Positions 1 to 7,832 of a stretch of 64,000 nt of DNA are shown in pieces. The stretch's first letter is position 1; the number at the start of each line of letters is the position of its first letter. Source of the stretch: an uncultured Saprospiraceae bacterium (lineage in GTDB: Bacteria > Bacteroidota > Bacteroidia > Chitinophagales > Saprospiraceae); assembly GCA_938015415.1 (NCBI GenBank), contig CALLPK010000029.1, positions 43,018 to 107,017 of the forward strand. The letters are read 5' to 3'. Made by a program: the position numbers and the translations under genes. The notes under the pieces were generated by a model. That model worked only from the letters and a program-made list of their open reading frames with translations. It had not been told where the DNA came from and did not search any database.

Positions 1-404
1 ATTATGTCCTGGAGCATATTGATGATCCGGATTTTTTCTTCTCCGAATTGGACCGGGTGATGAAACCAGGTGGACGAATTTGCATGCGTACGGTCAATAA
101 AAGAGGATACGTTGCACTTGCTGCCAGACTAATTCCTAATAAATATCACGCTAAGGTTACGGGTGCCGTTCAGGACGACCGGCTGGAAGAAGATGTTTTT
201 CCTACACATTATAAATGTAATACCACTTCTAAGCTAAAAAGATTATTGAGAGATAATAATTTTGTGCCTACAGTTTATACTTTTGAATCCGAGCCTAGTT
301 ATTTTTCGTTTTCCAGAATTTTATATTTTTTCGGATATCTGTATCAAAAAATGGCTCCCTCTTTCTTTAAAAACGTCATATTTGTTTTTGGTGTCAAAAA
401 ATAA
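1..404 (+). CDS. SAM-dependent methyltransferase, C-terminal part (cut by window start)
   Basis: The frame is open from position 3, so the gene begins upstream of the window and only about 133 C-terminal residues are visible. The first residues read YVLEHIDDPDFFFSELDRV, followed by MKPGG. This is the post-motif of class I SAM methyltransferases (motif II 'vlEHi.d', then the 'l.PGG' turn), typical of Methyltransf_11/23 proteins in polysaccharide loci. The SAM-binding glycine motif itself is off the window. The substrate is unknown; methylation of a sugar or lipid intermediate is inferred from the neighbours. The next gene, a sulfotransferase, starts 12 bp downstream, so the two are probably co-transcribed. 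Confidence 0.75.
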   Translation, partial: YVLEHIDDPDFFFSELDRVMKPGGRICMRTVNKRGYVALAARLIPNKYHAKVTGAVQDDRLEEDVFPTHYKCNTTSKLKRLLRDNNFVPTVYTFESEPSYFSFSRILYFFGYLYQKMAPSFFKNVIFVFGVKK

Positions 405-416
405 TCATATTCTTAT

Positions 417-1358
417 ATGAAAACCTTCTCTCAGAAAATTCTATCTTCCATTCGTAAACATTTCTTATCTAAGATTTATTACGATACAAACTCAGATTAT
501 AGAAACTCAATCCTGCTGGTATCAACAGGCCGTAGCGGAAGTACATTCGTTTCCAATGTTATCAACTATAAAAATGATCACCGAATCATTTTTGAACCGT
601 TTAAATCTGATAGAGTACCGGCCTTTAAAGGCTTGAAATATCCAACTTATGTCGCCCAGGACGATTTGTTTAGCAAGTATCGTTTATCGGTAGAGAAAAT
701 TTTACGCGGTAAACTCAGGAATGATTGGTCAGATGGTCATAACAAAAAGCATATTGCTTCTAAAAGACTTATAAAAACAATTAGAGGTAATTTAATGCTG
801 AAATGGATAAAAAATAATTTTCCAGAGCTTCCTGTTATTTTTTTAATCCGGAATCCGTTTGCTGTAGTGGATTCCTGGATGCGTGCAAATTGGGAGGATG
901 AAAATGTCAGAACCGTAATTCTCAGCCAGCCCGAACTGATAAACGACTATTTAACGCCTTTTATTGAAGACTATAAAAAAGCTTCCGCAGGTTTTGAACT
1001 GTGCTTCTTTAATTGGTGTATTAACTATTTTATCCCTTTGCAGCAATTTAAAGGTGAGCAATTCTTTATTACTTTTTATGAGCATTATATCTTGGAGCCA
1101 GAAGAAGAAGCAAAGCGGGTTTTTAACTATTTGGGAATTGCAGATTACGATCTAAAAAAAATTCTCTCTATCATAAAAAAACCTTCCCGAACAACAAGAA
1201 AGGATAGTCCATTATTTAATGATAAAGATATACTGAACCATTGGAAGCAAAGATTTACTAAGGAACAGATCGACCGGGGTTATGAGATACTGGAACTTTT
1301 TGGCTTAGATAAAATATATGACAAGAATTCTATCCCCAACAAAAAAATTGTGATTTGA
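417..1358 (+). CDS. Sulfotransferase domain protein (PAPS-dependent type)
   Basis: The protein has 313 residues. Residues 36-44 (STGRSGSTF) form the 5'-phosphosulfate-binding loop of the sulfotransferase P-loop fold. Residues about 140-154 (VIFLIRNPFAVVDSW) match the 3'-phosphate-binding strand and helix with the conserved Arg and Ser. No signal peptide is evident, so it is probably cytoplasmic. The family transfers sulfate from PAPS to a hydroxyl or amine; in a glycan locus the acceptor is probably a sugar or a lipid-linked oligosaccharide, which is inference. It lies in a plus-strand run of polysaccharide genes. A second, unrelated-looking sulfotransferase is at 20557. The acceptor cannot be told from the sequence. 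Confidence 0.82.
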   Translation: MKTFSQKILSSIRKHFLSKIYYDTNSDYRNSILLVSTGRSGSTFVSNVINYKNDHRIIFEPFKSDRVPAFKGLKYPTYVAQDDLFSKYRLSVEKILRGKLRNDWSDGHNKKHIASKRLIKTIRGNLMLKWIKNNFPELPVIFLIRNPFAVVDSWMRANWEDENVRTVILSQPELINDYLTPFIEDYKKASAGFELCFFNWCINYFIPLQQFKGEQFFITFYEHYILEPEEEAKRVFNYLGIADYDLKKILSIIKKPSRTTRKDSPLFNDKDILNHWKQRFTKEQIDRGYEILELFGLDKIYDKNSIPNKKIVI

Positions 1359-1386
1359 ATTTTACAGACTAACGATCTTTAAGTAA

Positions 1387-1492
1387 TGAAGTTGTTTATA
1401 AACTCCAAAATTGTCTACGAACTCAAAAAGAGGCTTGATTTGAAAATTTTTCTCTAGTTCTCGACTGTTTTTTGAATTATTAAACAACTTCA
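1387..1492. repeat. MITE-like element copy A (106 bp)
   Basis: The element starts with TGAAGTTGTTTA and ends with TAAACAACTTCA, perfect 12-bp terminal inverted repeats. Read in reverse complement, the copy at 31690-31851 aligns along the whole length, at roughly 85 percent by eye, except for a central 56-bp block missing here. It lies 13 bp before the ATG of the acetyltransferase at 1506, so it forms most of that gene's upstream region. No target-site duplication is clear and no ORF is present. Confidence 0.8.
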
Positions 1493-1505
1493 ATTATCAT
1501 TCTGC

Positions 1506-2060
1506 ATGAAAAAAGTTAATCACTTAACATTTAATAACTCTTGGTATTCTCCCGGAGCTTCAAAATTAAAAATAATTCTTTGGTTATTTTTTAATGCGGT
1601 TTTTTTACGCAATCCAATATCACTTTCTTCTTCGTGGAAAAAAATATGTCTGCGGTTATTTGGTGCTAAAATAGGAAAAGGCGTATTGATCAAACCCGGA
1701 GTCAATATAAAATATCCCTGGCTACTGCAAATTGGAGACCATTCGTGGATTGGAGAAAACGTTTGGATTGACAACCTGGCCAGCGTTTCTATCGGAAATC
1801 ATGTTTGTATTTCTCAGGGAGCAATGCTGCTGACGGGTAATCATAACTATAAGAAATCGACTTTTGATTTGATGACAGGAAATATAAAATTGGAAGATGG
1901 GGTTTGGATCGGGGCCAAATCCATCGTCTGCCCGGGTGTGCACTGTCATTCTCATAGTATCCTGGCAGTTAATTCTGTCGCCACTACCGATTTAGAATCG
2001 TATTCGATTTATCAAGGCAATCCTGCCAATAAAATTAGAGAAAGAAAAATTGTCGAGTAA
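1506..2060 (+). CDS. WcaF-type hexapeptide-repeat acetyltransferase
   Basis: The protein has 184 residues. A short hydrophobic N-terminal region (about residues 22-34) precedes a left-handed beta-helix built of hexapeptide repeats from about residue 54 (IGKGV, IGDHSWIGENV, IGNHV, DGVWIGAKSIV). The GNHNY motif carries the likely catalytic His113, and the C-terminus has the QGNPA motif. This is the layout of WcaF/colanic-acid-type and NodL/LacA-like O-acetyltransferases, which use acetyl-CoA to decorate sugars. The ATG is preceded by MITE-like copy A. Its end overlaps the TTG start of the next glycosyltransferase by 11 bp, so translation is likely coupled. The exact sugar is unknown. Confidence 0.85.
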   Translation: MKKVNHLTFNNSWYSPGASKLKIILWLFFNAVFLRNPISLSSSWKKICLRLFGAKIGKGVLIKPGVNIKYPWLLQIGDHSWIGENVWIDNLASVSIGNHVCISQGAMLLTGNHNYKKSTFDLMTGNIKLEDGVWIGAKSIVCPGVHCHSHSILAVNSVATTDLESYSIYQGNPANKIRERKIVE

Positions 2061-2811
2061 ACCAAAAATTTCAATTATCACCGCCGGTTTTAATTCCGCC
2101 GCGACTATTAGGGATACCTTACAGTGTATCGCTGATCAAAGCTACTCCAATATTGAACACCTCATCATCGATGGGGCGTCTTCTGATGATACGATTGCTA
2201 TCGTAAAAGAATTTCCGCACGTAGCTAAAATTATCTCCGAAAAGGACAACGGAATTTATGATGCGATGAACAAAGGAATCAATCTCGCTACGGGCGATAT
2301 TATTGGCATCTTAAATTCTGATGATTTTTATACGCATGAAAATGTTTTAGCCAACGTAATGGAAAGGTTTCAGTCTTCTGGTGCCCAGGCACTCTACGGA
2401 GACCTAGTGTACGTACAGGAAAAAAATACAGATAAAATAATGCGTTTTTGGAAAGCTGGAAACAACGAATTAAAGGATTGGAAAAGGGGGTGGATGCCAC
2501 CTCATCCGACCTTTTTTGTGCGCAAAGAGGTTTATGAAAAATATGGACTCTTTGATTTAGACTTGAGATCGGCGGCCGACTACGAATTTATGTTAAGAAC
2601 CGTTTATAAAAATAAAATAACCACGACTTATTTACCTGAAATTTTGGTCAAAATGCGCCTGGGAGGAGTCAGTAATGCCAACCTGCCAAACCGTTGGCTG
2701 GCAAACAAAGAGGATCGGTTGGCCTGGAAAAAAAATGGACTCGATACTGGCTTTTTTACGATGTATTTCAAACCACTTAGAAAGTTATTACAAATCGTCA
2801 GGCGACCATAA
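2050..2811 (+). CDS. Glycosyltransferase family 2 (WcaE-like)
   Basis: The protein has 253 residues and a GT-A fold. The N-terminal strand (KISIITAGFNSA) is followed by the nucleotide-binding DGASSDDT (residues 41-48), the KDNGIYDAMNKGI segment and the metal-binding SDD (residues 90-92). This set, especially the 'DNGIYDAMNKG' region, is typical of the WcaE-like GT2 subgroup that adds a sugar during capsule or O-antigen repeat assembly on the cytoplasmic side. The start is TTG at 2050, overlapping the acetyltransferase by 11 bp; no ATG lies closer to the conserved strand. Donor and acceptor cannot be told. Confidence 0.85.
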   Translation: MSSKPKISIITAGFNSAATIRDTLQCIADQSYSNIEHLIIDGASSDDTIAIVKEFPHVAKIISEKDNGIYDAMNKGINLATGDIIGILNSDDFYTHENVLANVMERFQSSGAQALYGDLVYVQEKNTDKIMRFWKAGNNELKDWKRGWMPPHPTFFVRKEVYEKYGLFDLDLRSAADYEFMLRTVYKNKITTTYLPEILVKMRLGGVSNANLPNRWLANKEDRLAWKKNGLDTGFFTMYFKPLRKLLQIVRRP

Positions 2812-2855
2812 TTAGGCTTCGCTTTCTTGAAATATAACTCCTGTAAATAATCCAC

Positions 2856-4079
2856 TTGAGACCCAATATGCTTCATTTTGATGTAAATCTCTTTATTAAA
2901 GAACGGATAACGCTAAGGTCTCAAAGCATGTTTTTACCTGATCTTATCAGAAATCAGAAACAGCTGGAAAAGGAGATTAATGGTAAAAAAGTATTGGTCA
3001 TCGGAGGCGCGGGTACGATTGGATCTGCATTTATTAAATCTATTTTGACCTTTTCTCCCTCGTCGCTAACGGTGGTAGATCAGAATGAAAATGACTTAAC
3101 AGAACTCACACGTGACTTAAGGGCTAGTATGGCTGAGTTTATTCCGGGCGAGTACTTAACTTATCCTTTTAATTTTGGCGGATCTGTCTTTTCGAAATTA
3201 ATGGATGAAAAATCTTTTGATATTATTGCTTGTTTTGCAGCGCACAAACATGTACGTAGCGAAAAAGATCATCTATCCATCGAAGCAATGATTATTAATA
3301 ATGTTTTTAATATTAAAAAACTACTCGAATTATCGCTGCGACATAAGCCAAATCATTTTTTTTGTGTATCTACTGATAAAGCCGCTAATCCTGTAAATGT
3401 AATGGGCGCGAGTAAAAAAGTGATGGAAAAAATCCTGCTTTCTTATTCTAGCGATATTAAAATTACGACTGCCCGGTTTGCTAATGTAGCTTTTTCTAAC
3501 GGAAGTCTTTTGTTCGGGTTTTTACAACGTATCTTGAAACGTCAGCCCATATCCGCTCCTGTCAACGTAAAACGTTATTTTGTCTCTCCCGAAGAATCTG
3601 GTCAATTTTGTTTACTGACTTGTATCCTGGGAAAATCTGGTGATATTTTTTTTCCAAAACTTAAAACCAGTCAAATGGTTTCTTTTGCAACGATTGCAGA
3701 ACAATTTTTAGCCACCTTAGGCCTAAAAGCCCTGCACTGTGAGACTGCTGAAGCAGCTCGAATAAAAGCAAAGAAATGGAGCAACGATAAAAAACAATAT
3801 CCCGTACATTTTTTTCAATCTGATACTTCTGGTGAAAAACTCTACGAAGAATTTTATACGGAATCTGATGAGATCAACCTCGATACTTTTCAATCAATAG
3901 GTATTATCAAGAAAAGCGAAATGTTAGATCAGCAGCAAGTCGAAGCAATGATGAAACAGCTTGAAAAAATATTCTTACTTGAAAATACAGACAAAAAAAA
4001 CATTATACAATTATTAAAACGCATATTACCTGCTTTCAATCATATTGAAACGGGTAAAAGCTTGGACGAAAGAATGTAA
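2856..4079 (+). CDS. UDP-GlcNAc 4,6-dehydratase-like SDR (Polysacc_synt_2 family)
   Basis: The protein has 407 residues from a TTG start; in-frame ATGs at 2868 and 2928 are alternatives. The Rossmann glycine motif GGAGTIG is at about residues 50-56. The active-site segment carries STDKA (172-176) and MGASK (183-187). Met183 replaces the usual SDR Tyr and Lys187 is kept, as in the WbpM/FlaA1/CapD family of NAD(P)-dependent sugar dehydratases. It probably converts a UDP-N-acetylhexosamine to a 4-keto-6-deoxy sugar in the cytoplasm. Unlike full WbpM, it has no N-terminal membrane region. The aminotransferase at 4783 could use its product. Confidence 0.8.
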   Translation: MRPNMLHFDVNLFIKERITLRSQSMFLPDLIRNQKQLEKEINGKKVLVIGGAGTIGSAFIKSILTFSPSSLTVVDQNENDLTELTRDLRASMAEFIPGEYLTYPFNFGGSVFSKLMDEKSFDIIACFAAHKHVRSEKDHLSIEAMIINNVFNIKKLLELSLRHKPNHFFCVSTDKAANPVNVMGASKKVMEKILLSYSSDIKITTARFANVAFSNGSLLFGFLQRILKRQPISAPVNVKRYFVSPEESGQFCLLTCILGKSGDIFFPKLKTSQMVSFATIAEQFLATLGLKALHCETAEAARIKAKKWSNDKKQYPVHFFQSDTSGEKLYEEFYTESDEINLDTFQSIGIIKKSEMLDQQQVEAMMKQLEKIFLLENTDKKNIIQLLKRILPAFNHIETGKSLDERM

Positions 4080-4080
4080 A

Positions 4081-4755
4081 ATGTATTTTACTTTAAAAAG
4101 ATTTTTTGATGTAGTTATGTCACTAATACTCATCATCATTTGTCTGCCTTTCGTGATCCCCATAATTATTGCTTTAAAATTATCCGGAGAAGGTCATATA
4201 TGGTACTTTCAGGAAAGAGTTGGGTACAAAAATAGTTCTTTCTATATCTGGAAATTTGCTACCATGCTCAAAGACAGCCCTAATATTGGGGCTGGAAAAT
4301 TTACCTTGATGAATGATCCACGGGTTACTACTGTTGGAAAATTTTTGCGTAAATCAAAAATAAATGAGATTCCTCAACTGATAAATGTACTGTTAGGAAA
4401 CATGAGTCTTGTAGGGCCTCGTCCACAGATAAAGGCATATTTTGACTTGTATCCCAAAAATATGCAGGCACATATTTATAATAGTATTCCAGGAATGACC
4501 GGAATCGGTTCTATTGTTTTTAGAAATGAAGAAAAAATTCTTTCTAAATCAGACTTGCCAATAAAAGAATTTCACGCACGCTATATTACACCCTACAAGG
4601 GAGAACTGGAATTATGGTACAACCAAAATAAATCTTTTTGGACCGATACTAAAATTCTAATCTTAACTATTTGGAAAGTTTTTCTTCCTGATTCTCAAAT
4701 CCTTTATCACTGGTTTCCATGCTTACCTGAAAAACCAGAAGGGCTACATTTGTAA
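4081..4755 (+). CDS. Initiating sugar-phosphate transferase (bacterial sugar transferase)
   Basis: From ATG 4081, the codon directly after the preceding stop, the protein has 224 residues. The frame also opens at a TTG at 4045, but the family starts near the KRFFDVV segment, which favours 4081. A single membrane helix (about residues 10-33) is followed by QERVG (44-48), KFATM and VGPRP (111-115), all hallmarks of PF02397 polyprenyl-phosphate sugar-1-phosphate transferases such as PglC and the WcaJ C-terminal domain. It would load the first sugar onto undecaprenyl phosphate at the inner membrane. It lies between a dehydratase and an aminotransferase, as in bacillosamine-type loci, so the first sugar may be a diamino- or amino-deoxy sugar (inference). 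Confidence 0.88.
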   Translation: MYFTLKRFFDVVMSLILIIICLPFVIPIIIALKLSGEGHIWYFQERVGYKNSSFYIWKFATMLKDSPNIGAGKFTLMNDPRVTTVGKFLRKSKINEIPQLINVLLGNMSLVGPRPQIKAYFDLYPKNMQAHIYNSIPGMTGIGSIVFRNEEKILSKSDLPIKEFHARYITPYKGELELWYNQNKSFWTDTKILILTIWKVFLPDSQILYHWFPCLPEKPEGLHL

Positions 4756-4782
4756 GCAACTTAAAAGTACAAAATCTATTAC

Positions 4783-5973
4783 TTGTTGGCGGACTCACAT
4801 AATAATCAAGACGTAGAAAAAGCTATCATCCCATTGATGGTTCCAGCATTTGAAGGGAACGAATGGACTTACGTAAAAGATTGTTTGGATACCGGTTGGG
4901 TTTCATCTGCGGGGAGTTACGTTAATAAATTTGAACAGGAAGTTATTCGATACATTAATTGTCCTTATGGGGTAGCGTGCATGAATGGTACGGTTGGACT
5001 GCAAATAAGTCTACAAGTACTGGGCGTTACGGCGGATCACCATGTCCTGCTACCAAATGGCACCTTTGTCGCTAGTGCTAATAGTATCATGCATATTGGA
5101 GCCGAACCTATCTTTGTGGATATCAATTCGCAAAACTGGCAAATGGATCTGGATATTTTGGAAACTTTCTTAAGCGAGGAGTGTCGGCAAGAAAAAGGGC
5201 AAACCATAAATATCATTTCTGGGAAAGTCATTAAAGCCATTATGATTGTGCATATCTATGGTCAGATTTGTGATATGGACAAATTACTCGCTCTGGCTCG
5301 GCAGTTTAATTTGCTGGTAATTGAAGACGCGAGTGAATCATTAGGAGCTACTTATAAAGGTAAGCACGCAGGTACAATGGGAGATATTGGTGTGATTAGT
5401 TTTAATGGTAACAAAATTATTACAACGGGTGGAGGTGGAATGATCGTTTCTGAAAATCAGGATTATATCCAGAAGGCACAACATCTCACCACCACGGCCA
5501 AAGTTGCTAATAAAAACTATTTTCACGATCAAGTTGGATATAACTATCGGTTGGTCAATATTCTGGCGGCTATTGGGGTAGCACAAGTAGAGCAACTGGA
5601 ACAGTATCTGACTAAAAAACGAGCGATCGCCACACATTATTTTGATCGTCTGAAAACAATCTCCGCTATTAATTTTCAGGAGACCAACGATGGCGTTGAG
5701 CCAAATTTCTGGCTTATTGGTTTTTGTAGTGATCGAAAAAAACAATTAATGCACGAATTCAAAAAACAACGAATTAATTTTGGGCATTTTTGGACCCCCA
5801 TGAATAAATTGCCTATGTATAAAAACCATCAATATATCCAACGTAATAACGTGACTGCTAAAGTTGCCAACCAATGCATTTGTATTCCCTGTTCCATTAG
5901 TCTTACACTTGAACAAATGGAAAGAGTTTGTCAGAGTATTCAAAAGTGTTTTACCCTAAATCAACTTAAGTAA
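4783..5973 (+). CDS. DegT/DnrJ/EryC1 sugar aminotransferase (LegC-like)
   Basis: The protein has 396 residues with a PLP fold-type I layout. The conserved ED pair (EDASESLGA, near residue 181) contacts PLP, and the catalytic Lys is expected at 211 in SFNGNKIITTGGGG. The N-terminal segment IPLMVPAFEGNEWTYVKDC and the phrase GWVSSAGSYV resemble LegC/PglE-type UDP-4-keto-6-deoxy-GlcNAc aminotransferases. It would aminate the product of the dehydratase at 2856 using glutamate. The start is TTG at 4783 or TTG at 4786; no ATG is near. The following glycosyltransferase begins 3 bp after its stop. The exact sugar remains inference. Confidence 0.85.
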   Translation: MLADSHNNQDVEKAIIPLMVPAFEGNEWTYVKDCLDTGWVSSAGSYVNKFEQEVIRYINCPYGVACMNGTVGLQISLQVLGVTADHHVLLPNGTFVASANSIMHIGAEPIFVDINSQNWQMDLDILETFLSEECRQEKGQTINIISGKVIKAIMIVHIYGQICDMDKLLALARQFNLLVIEDASESLGATYKGKHAGTMGDIGVISFNGNKIITTGGGGMIVSENQDYIQKAQHLTTTAKVANKNYFHDQVGYNYRLVNILAAIGVAQVEQLEQYLTKKRAIATHYFDRLKTISAINFQETNDGVEPNFWLIGFCSDRKKQLMHEFKKQRINFGHFWTPMNKLPMYKNHQYIQRNNVTAKVANQCICIPCSISLTLEQMERVCQSIQKCFTLNQLK

Positions 5974-5976
5974 TAC

Positions 5977-7035
5977 ATGATTCTAATTGATGCGCTCAAT
6001 TTAAATAGTGAGGGAGGTAATGGATTATTGCGTTACTTATGTAGTGCGCTGGAAGTACAAAGACTCAAATTTAAAGTCCTTTCTCCTAGCTCAACTACCC
6101 ATATAAATCGAAGATTTACTTTTTCTTTTTATAGAAAAAAAATTGTTAAGGCAGCAGTTTTAAAATATCAGCCGACCCACCTTTTATGTTTTGGTAATTT
6201 TCCAATTAACTTTAAAGTGCCAGCTAATATTTCTGTGATTGTTAATTTTCAGAACGCTTTCTTACTCAATAGCTGTGATACCACTCACTTTTCTATTCTT
6301 GAGAAACTGAATTTTTGGCTCAAAAGAAAGTACTTGGCTTTTTATCATAATAATGCAGATAGCTATGTATTTCCAACAGATTATATAAAAGCGGAGTTCA
6401 TCAAAACTTACCATACGCCTGAGCGTAAATGTCAAGTCATTCCCTACTTCGATAAATCTACGATTCTTCGTATTGCTAATCAGCGTATTGCTAAGGAGAA
6501 AGATACGTTTGTTTATATCAGTTCTACTTCCAAACACAAAAATCACCTTATGCTGTTGGATGCCTGGGAAATATTAGGGAAACAAAAACGCTTTCCCCTA
6601 TTGACCTTAAGTATTCCTAACACTCCCGAAGGAGAAAAAATTCAGGCCCGAATTCAAGAGTTGCGTAAAAATGGGGGACGTATCGTTAATGTGAACGAAA
6701 ACGGCTATATTTCTTACGAAAAAATATTAGAAATAACGGCCCAGCATGAATTTACTATATTTCCCTCTCTAAATGAAACCTTCGGATTTGGTACCATCGA
6801 GGGGGCTATTTTGGGAAACAAATTATTAATCAGTGATCGTCCTTTTGTTAAAGAAGTAACGGTTCCATCTCTGAAATTTGATCCTTTAAACGCACAAAGC
6901 ATCGCTGGTAAAGTTACTTACGCGATGAACCATATCTTACCGGATACACAATTAGTGTTTGAAGATAAAATAGACGAATTGTTAGAGCTACTGGTTGCTT
7001 CTAATACGCCACCAGTCAATGAGCATAATGTCTAG
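5977..7035 (+). CDS. Glycosyltransferase family 1/4 (GT-B)
   Basis: The protein has 352 residues. The C-terminal half carries the GT4 donor-site signature FPSLNETFGFGTIEGAI near residues 262-278, with the two glutamates of the EX7E-type motif. Upstream of it is a strand-rich segment (TFVYISSTSKHKNHLMLLDA) that is the usual start of the C-terminal Rossmann domain in this family. Cytoplasmic retaining transferases of this type extend lipid-linked repeats. The gene is tightly packed, 3 bp after the aminotransferase and overlapping the next gene by 8 bp. Donor and acceptor are unknown. Confidence 0.82.
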   Translation: MILIDALNLNSEGGNGLLRYLCSALEVQRLKFKVLSPSSTTHINRRFTFSFYRKKIVKAAVLKYQPTHLLCFGNFPINFKVPANISVIVNFQNAFLLNSCDTTHFSILEKLNFWLKRKYLAFYHNNADSYVFPTDYIKAEFIKTYHTPERKCQVIPYFDKSTILRIANQRIAKEKDTFVYISSTSKHKNHLMLLDAWEILGKQKRFPLLTLSIPNTPEGEKIQARIQELRKNGGRIVNVNENGYISYEKILEITAQHEFTIFPSLNETFGFGTIEGAILGNKLLISDRPFVKEVTVPSLKFDPLNAQSIAGKVTYAMNHILPDTQLVFEDKIDELLELLVASNTPPVNEHNV

Positions 7036-7825
7036 ATTTTTCGGCCACCTCAAACACTTAAATTCCTTTTTTGAGGCCGACTTATTATTGTACACAATGG
7101 GCAAAACTGGTTCTAATAGTTTGTCTTACAGCCTTGAGGAACAAGGATTAACCGTTGGGTGTAAACACTATTTTGGCGGAGACCAGCAACACTTTTTTTA
7201 TAATAAAAAAAAATCATTTAGAGGTAACGTAAATAAGATCCTCACCAGATCTTTACTGAAAAAAAAGAACCAAAGATTAAAGGTCGTAACATTGGTACGT
7301 GACCCAATTGCTCGCAACATATCCATGACATTTTTTTTGTTGGATAAGGTTATTTATAAAGTTCTGGAGAAAATACCAAACGGTCAACTAGCTGGAAAAT
7401 ACCTTAGCCTGAACGAAATAATAGAACGAGGTTTTATAGAAGTAATAAATCAAGAGGGACCCCTCACTTACTTTGATCAGGAATTTAAAGACGTTTTGGA
7501 GGTCGATATTTTTCAATATCCTTTCGATAAAAAAAAAGGGTATACCATTATTCAAAAAGGAAAAATAGATATTCTTATCCTGAAGCTGGAAAAATTAGCT
7601 GAGTTAAACGAAATCATTCAGTCTTTTTTAAATCTAAATTCTTTTAAATTACTTACGGCCAATTCAGGAAATAAATACTGGTATGCTGACTTATATAAGA
7701 ATTTTAAAAATTATTTTAAACCAACAGAAGCGTATCTGAACAAAATGTATAGCTCAAAATACGCTACCCATTTTTACACGTCGGAGGAGATTGTGAAATT
7801 TCGTGCACACTGGAATAAGGAATAA
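7028..7825 (+). CDS. NKWYS-type putative capsular polysaccharide protein (sulfotransferase-like)
   Basis: From ATG 7028 the protein has 265 residues; the frame is open from a TTG at 6995, with another ATG at 7019. Residues 23-31 (TMGKTGSNS) form a sulfotransferase-like P-loop, and VVTLVRDPIARNISMTFF matches the 3'-phosphate region. Near the C-terminus the segment NKYWYADLY resembles the motif that names the PF10364 'NKWYS' family of putative capsule proteins. The function is not established; a PAPS-dependent sulfotransferase is plausible because both nucleotide motifs are present. The gene overlaps the preceding glycosyltransferase by 8 bp and converges on the next gene with 7 bp between stops. 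Confidence 0.65.
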   Translation: MSRFFGHLKHLNSFFEADLLLYTMGKTGSNSLSYSLEEQGLTVGCKHYFGGDQQHFFYNKKKSFRGNVNKILTRSLLKKKNQRLKVVTLVRDPIARNISMTFFLLDKVIYKVLEKIPNGQLAGKYLSLNEIIERGFIEVINQEGPLTYFDQEFKDVLEVDIFQYPFDKKKGYTIIQKGKIDILILKLEKLAELNEIIQSFLNLNSFKLLTANSGNKYWYADLYKNFKNYFKPTEAYLNKMYSSKYATHFYTSEEIVKFRAHWNKE

Positions 7826-7832
7826 CCAAACA

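Noticed and set aside
2856-4079. Transmembrane WbpM-type dehydratase
   Set aside because: The length and start lack the four N-terminal membrane helices of WbpM, so it is the short soluble form.
6995-7027. Upstream TTG start for the NKWYS-type gene
   Set aside because: The extra codons read through the previous gene's end and carry no conserved residues; ATG 7028 is simpler.
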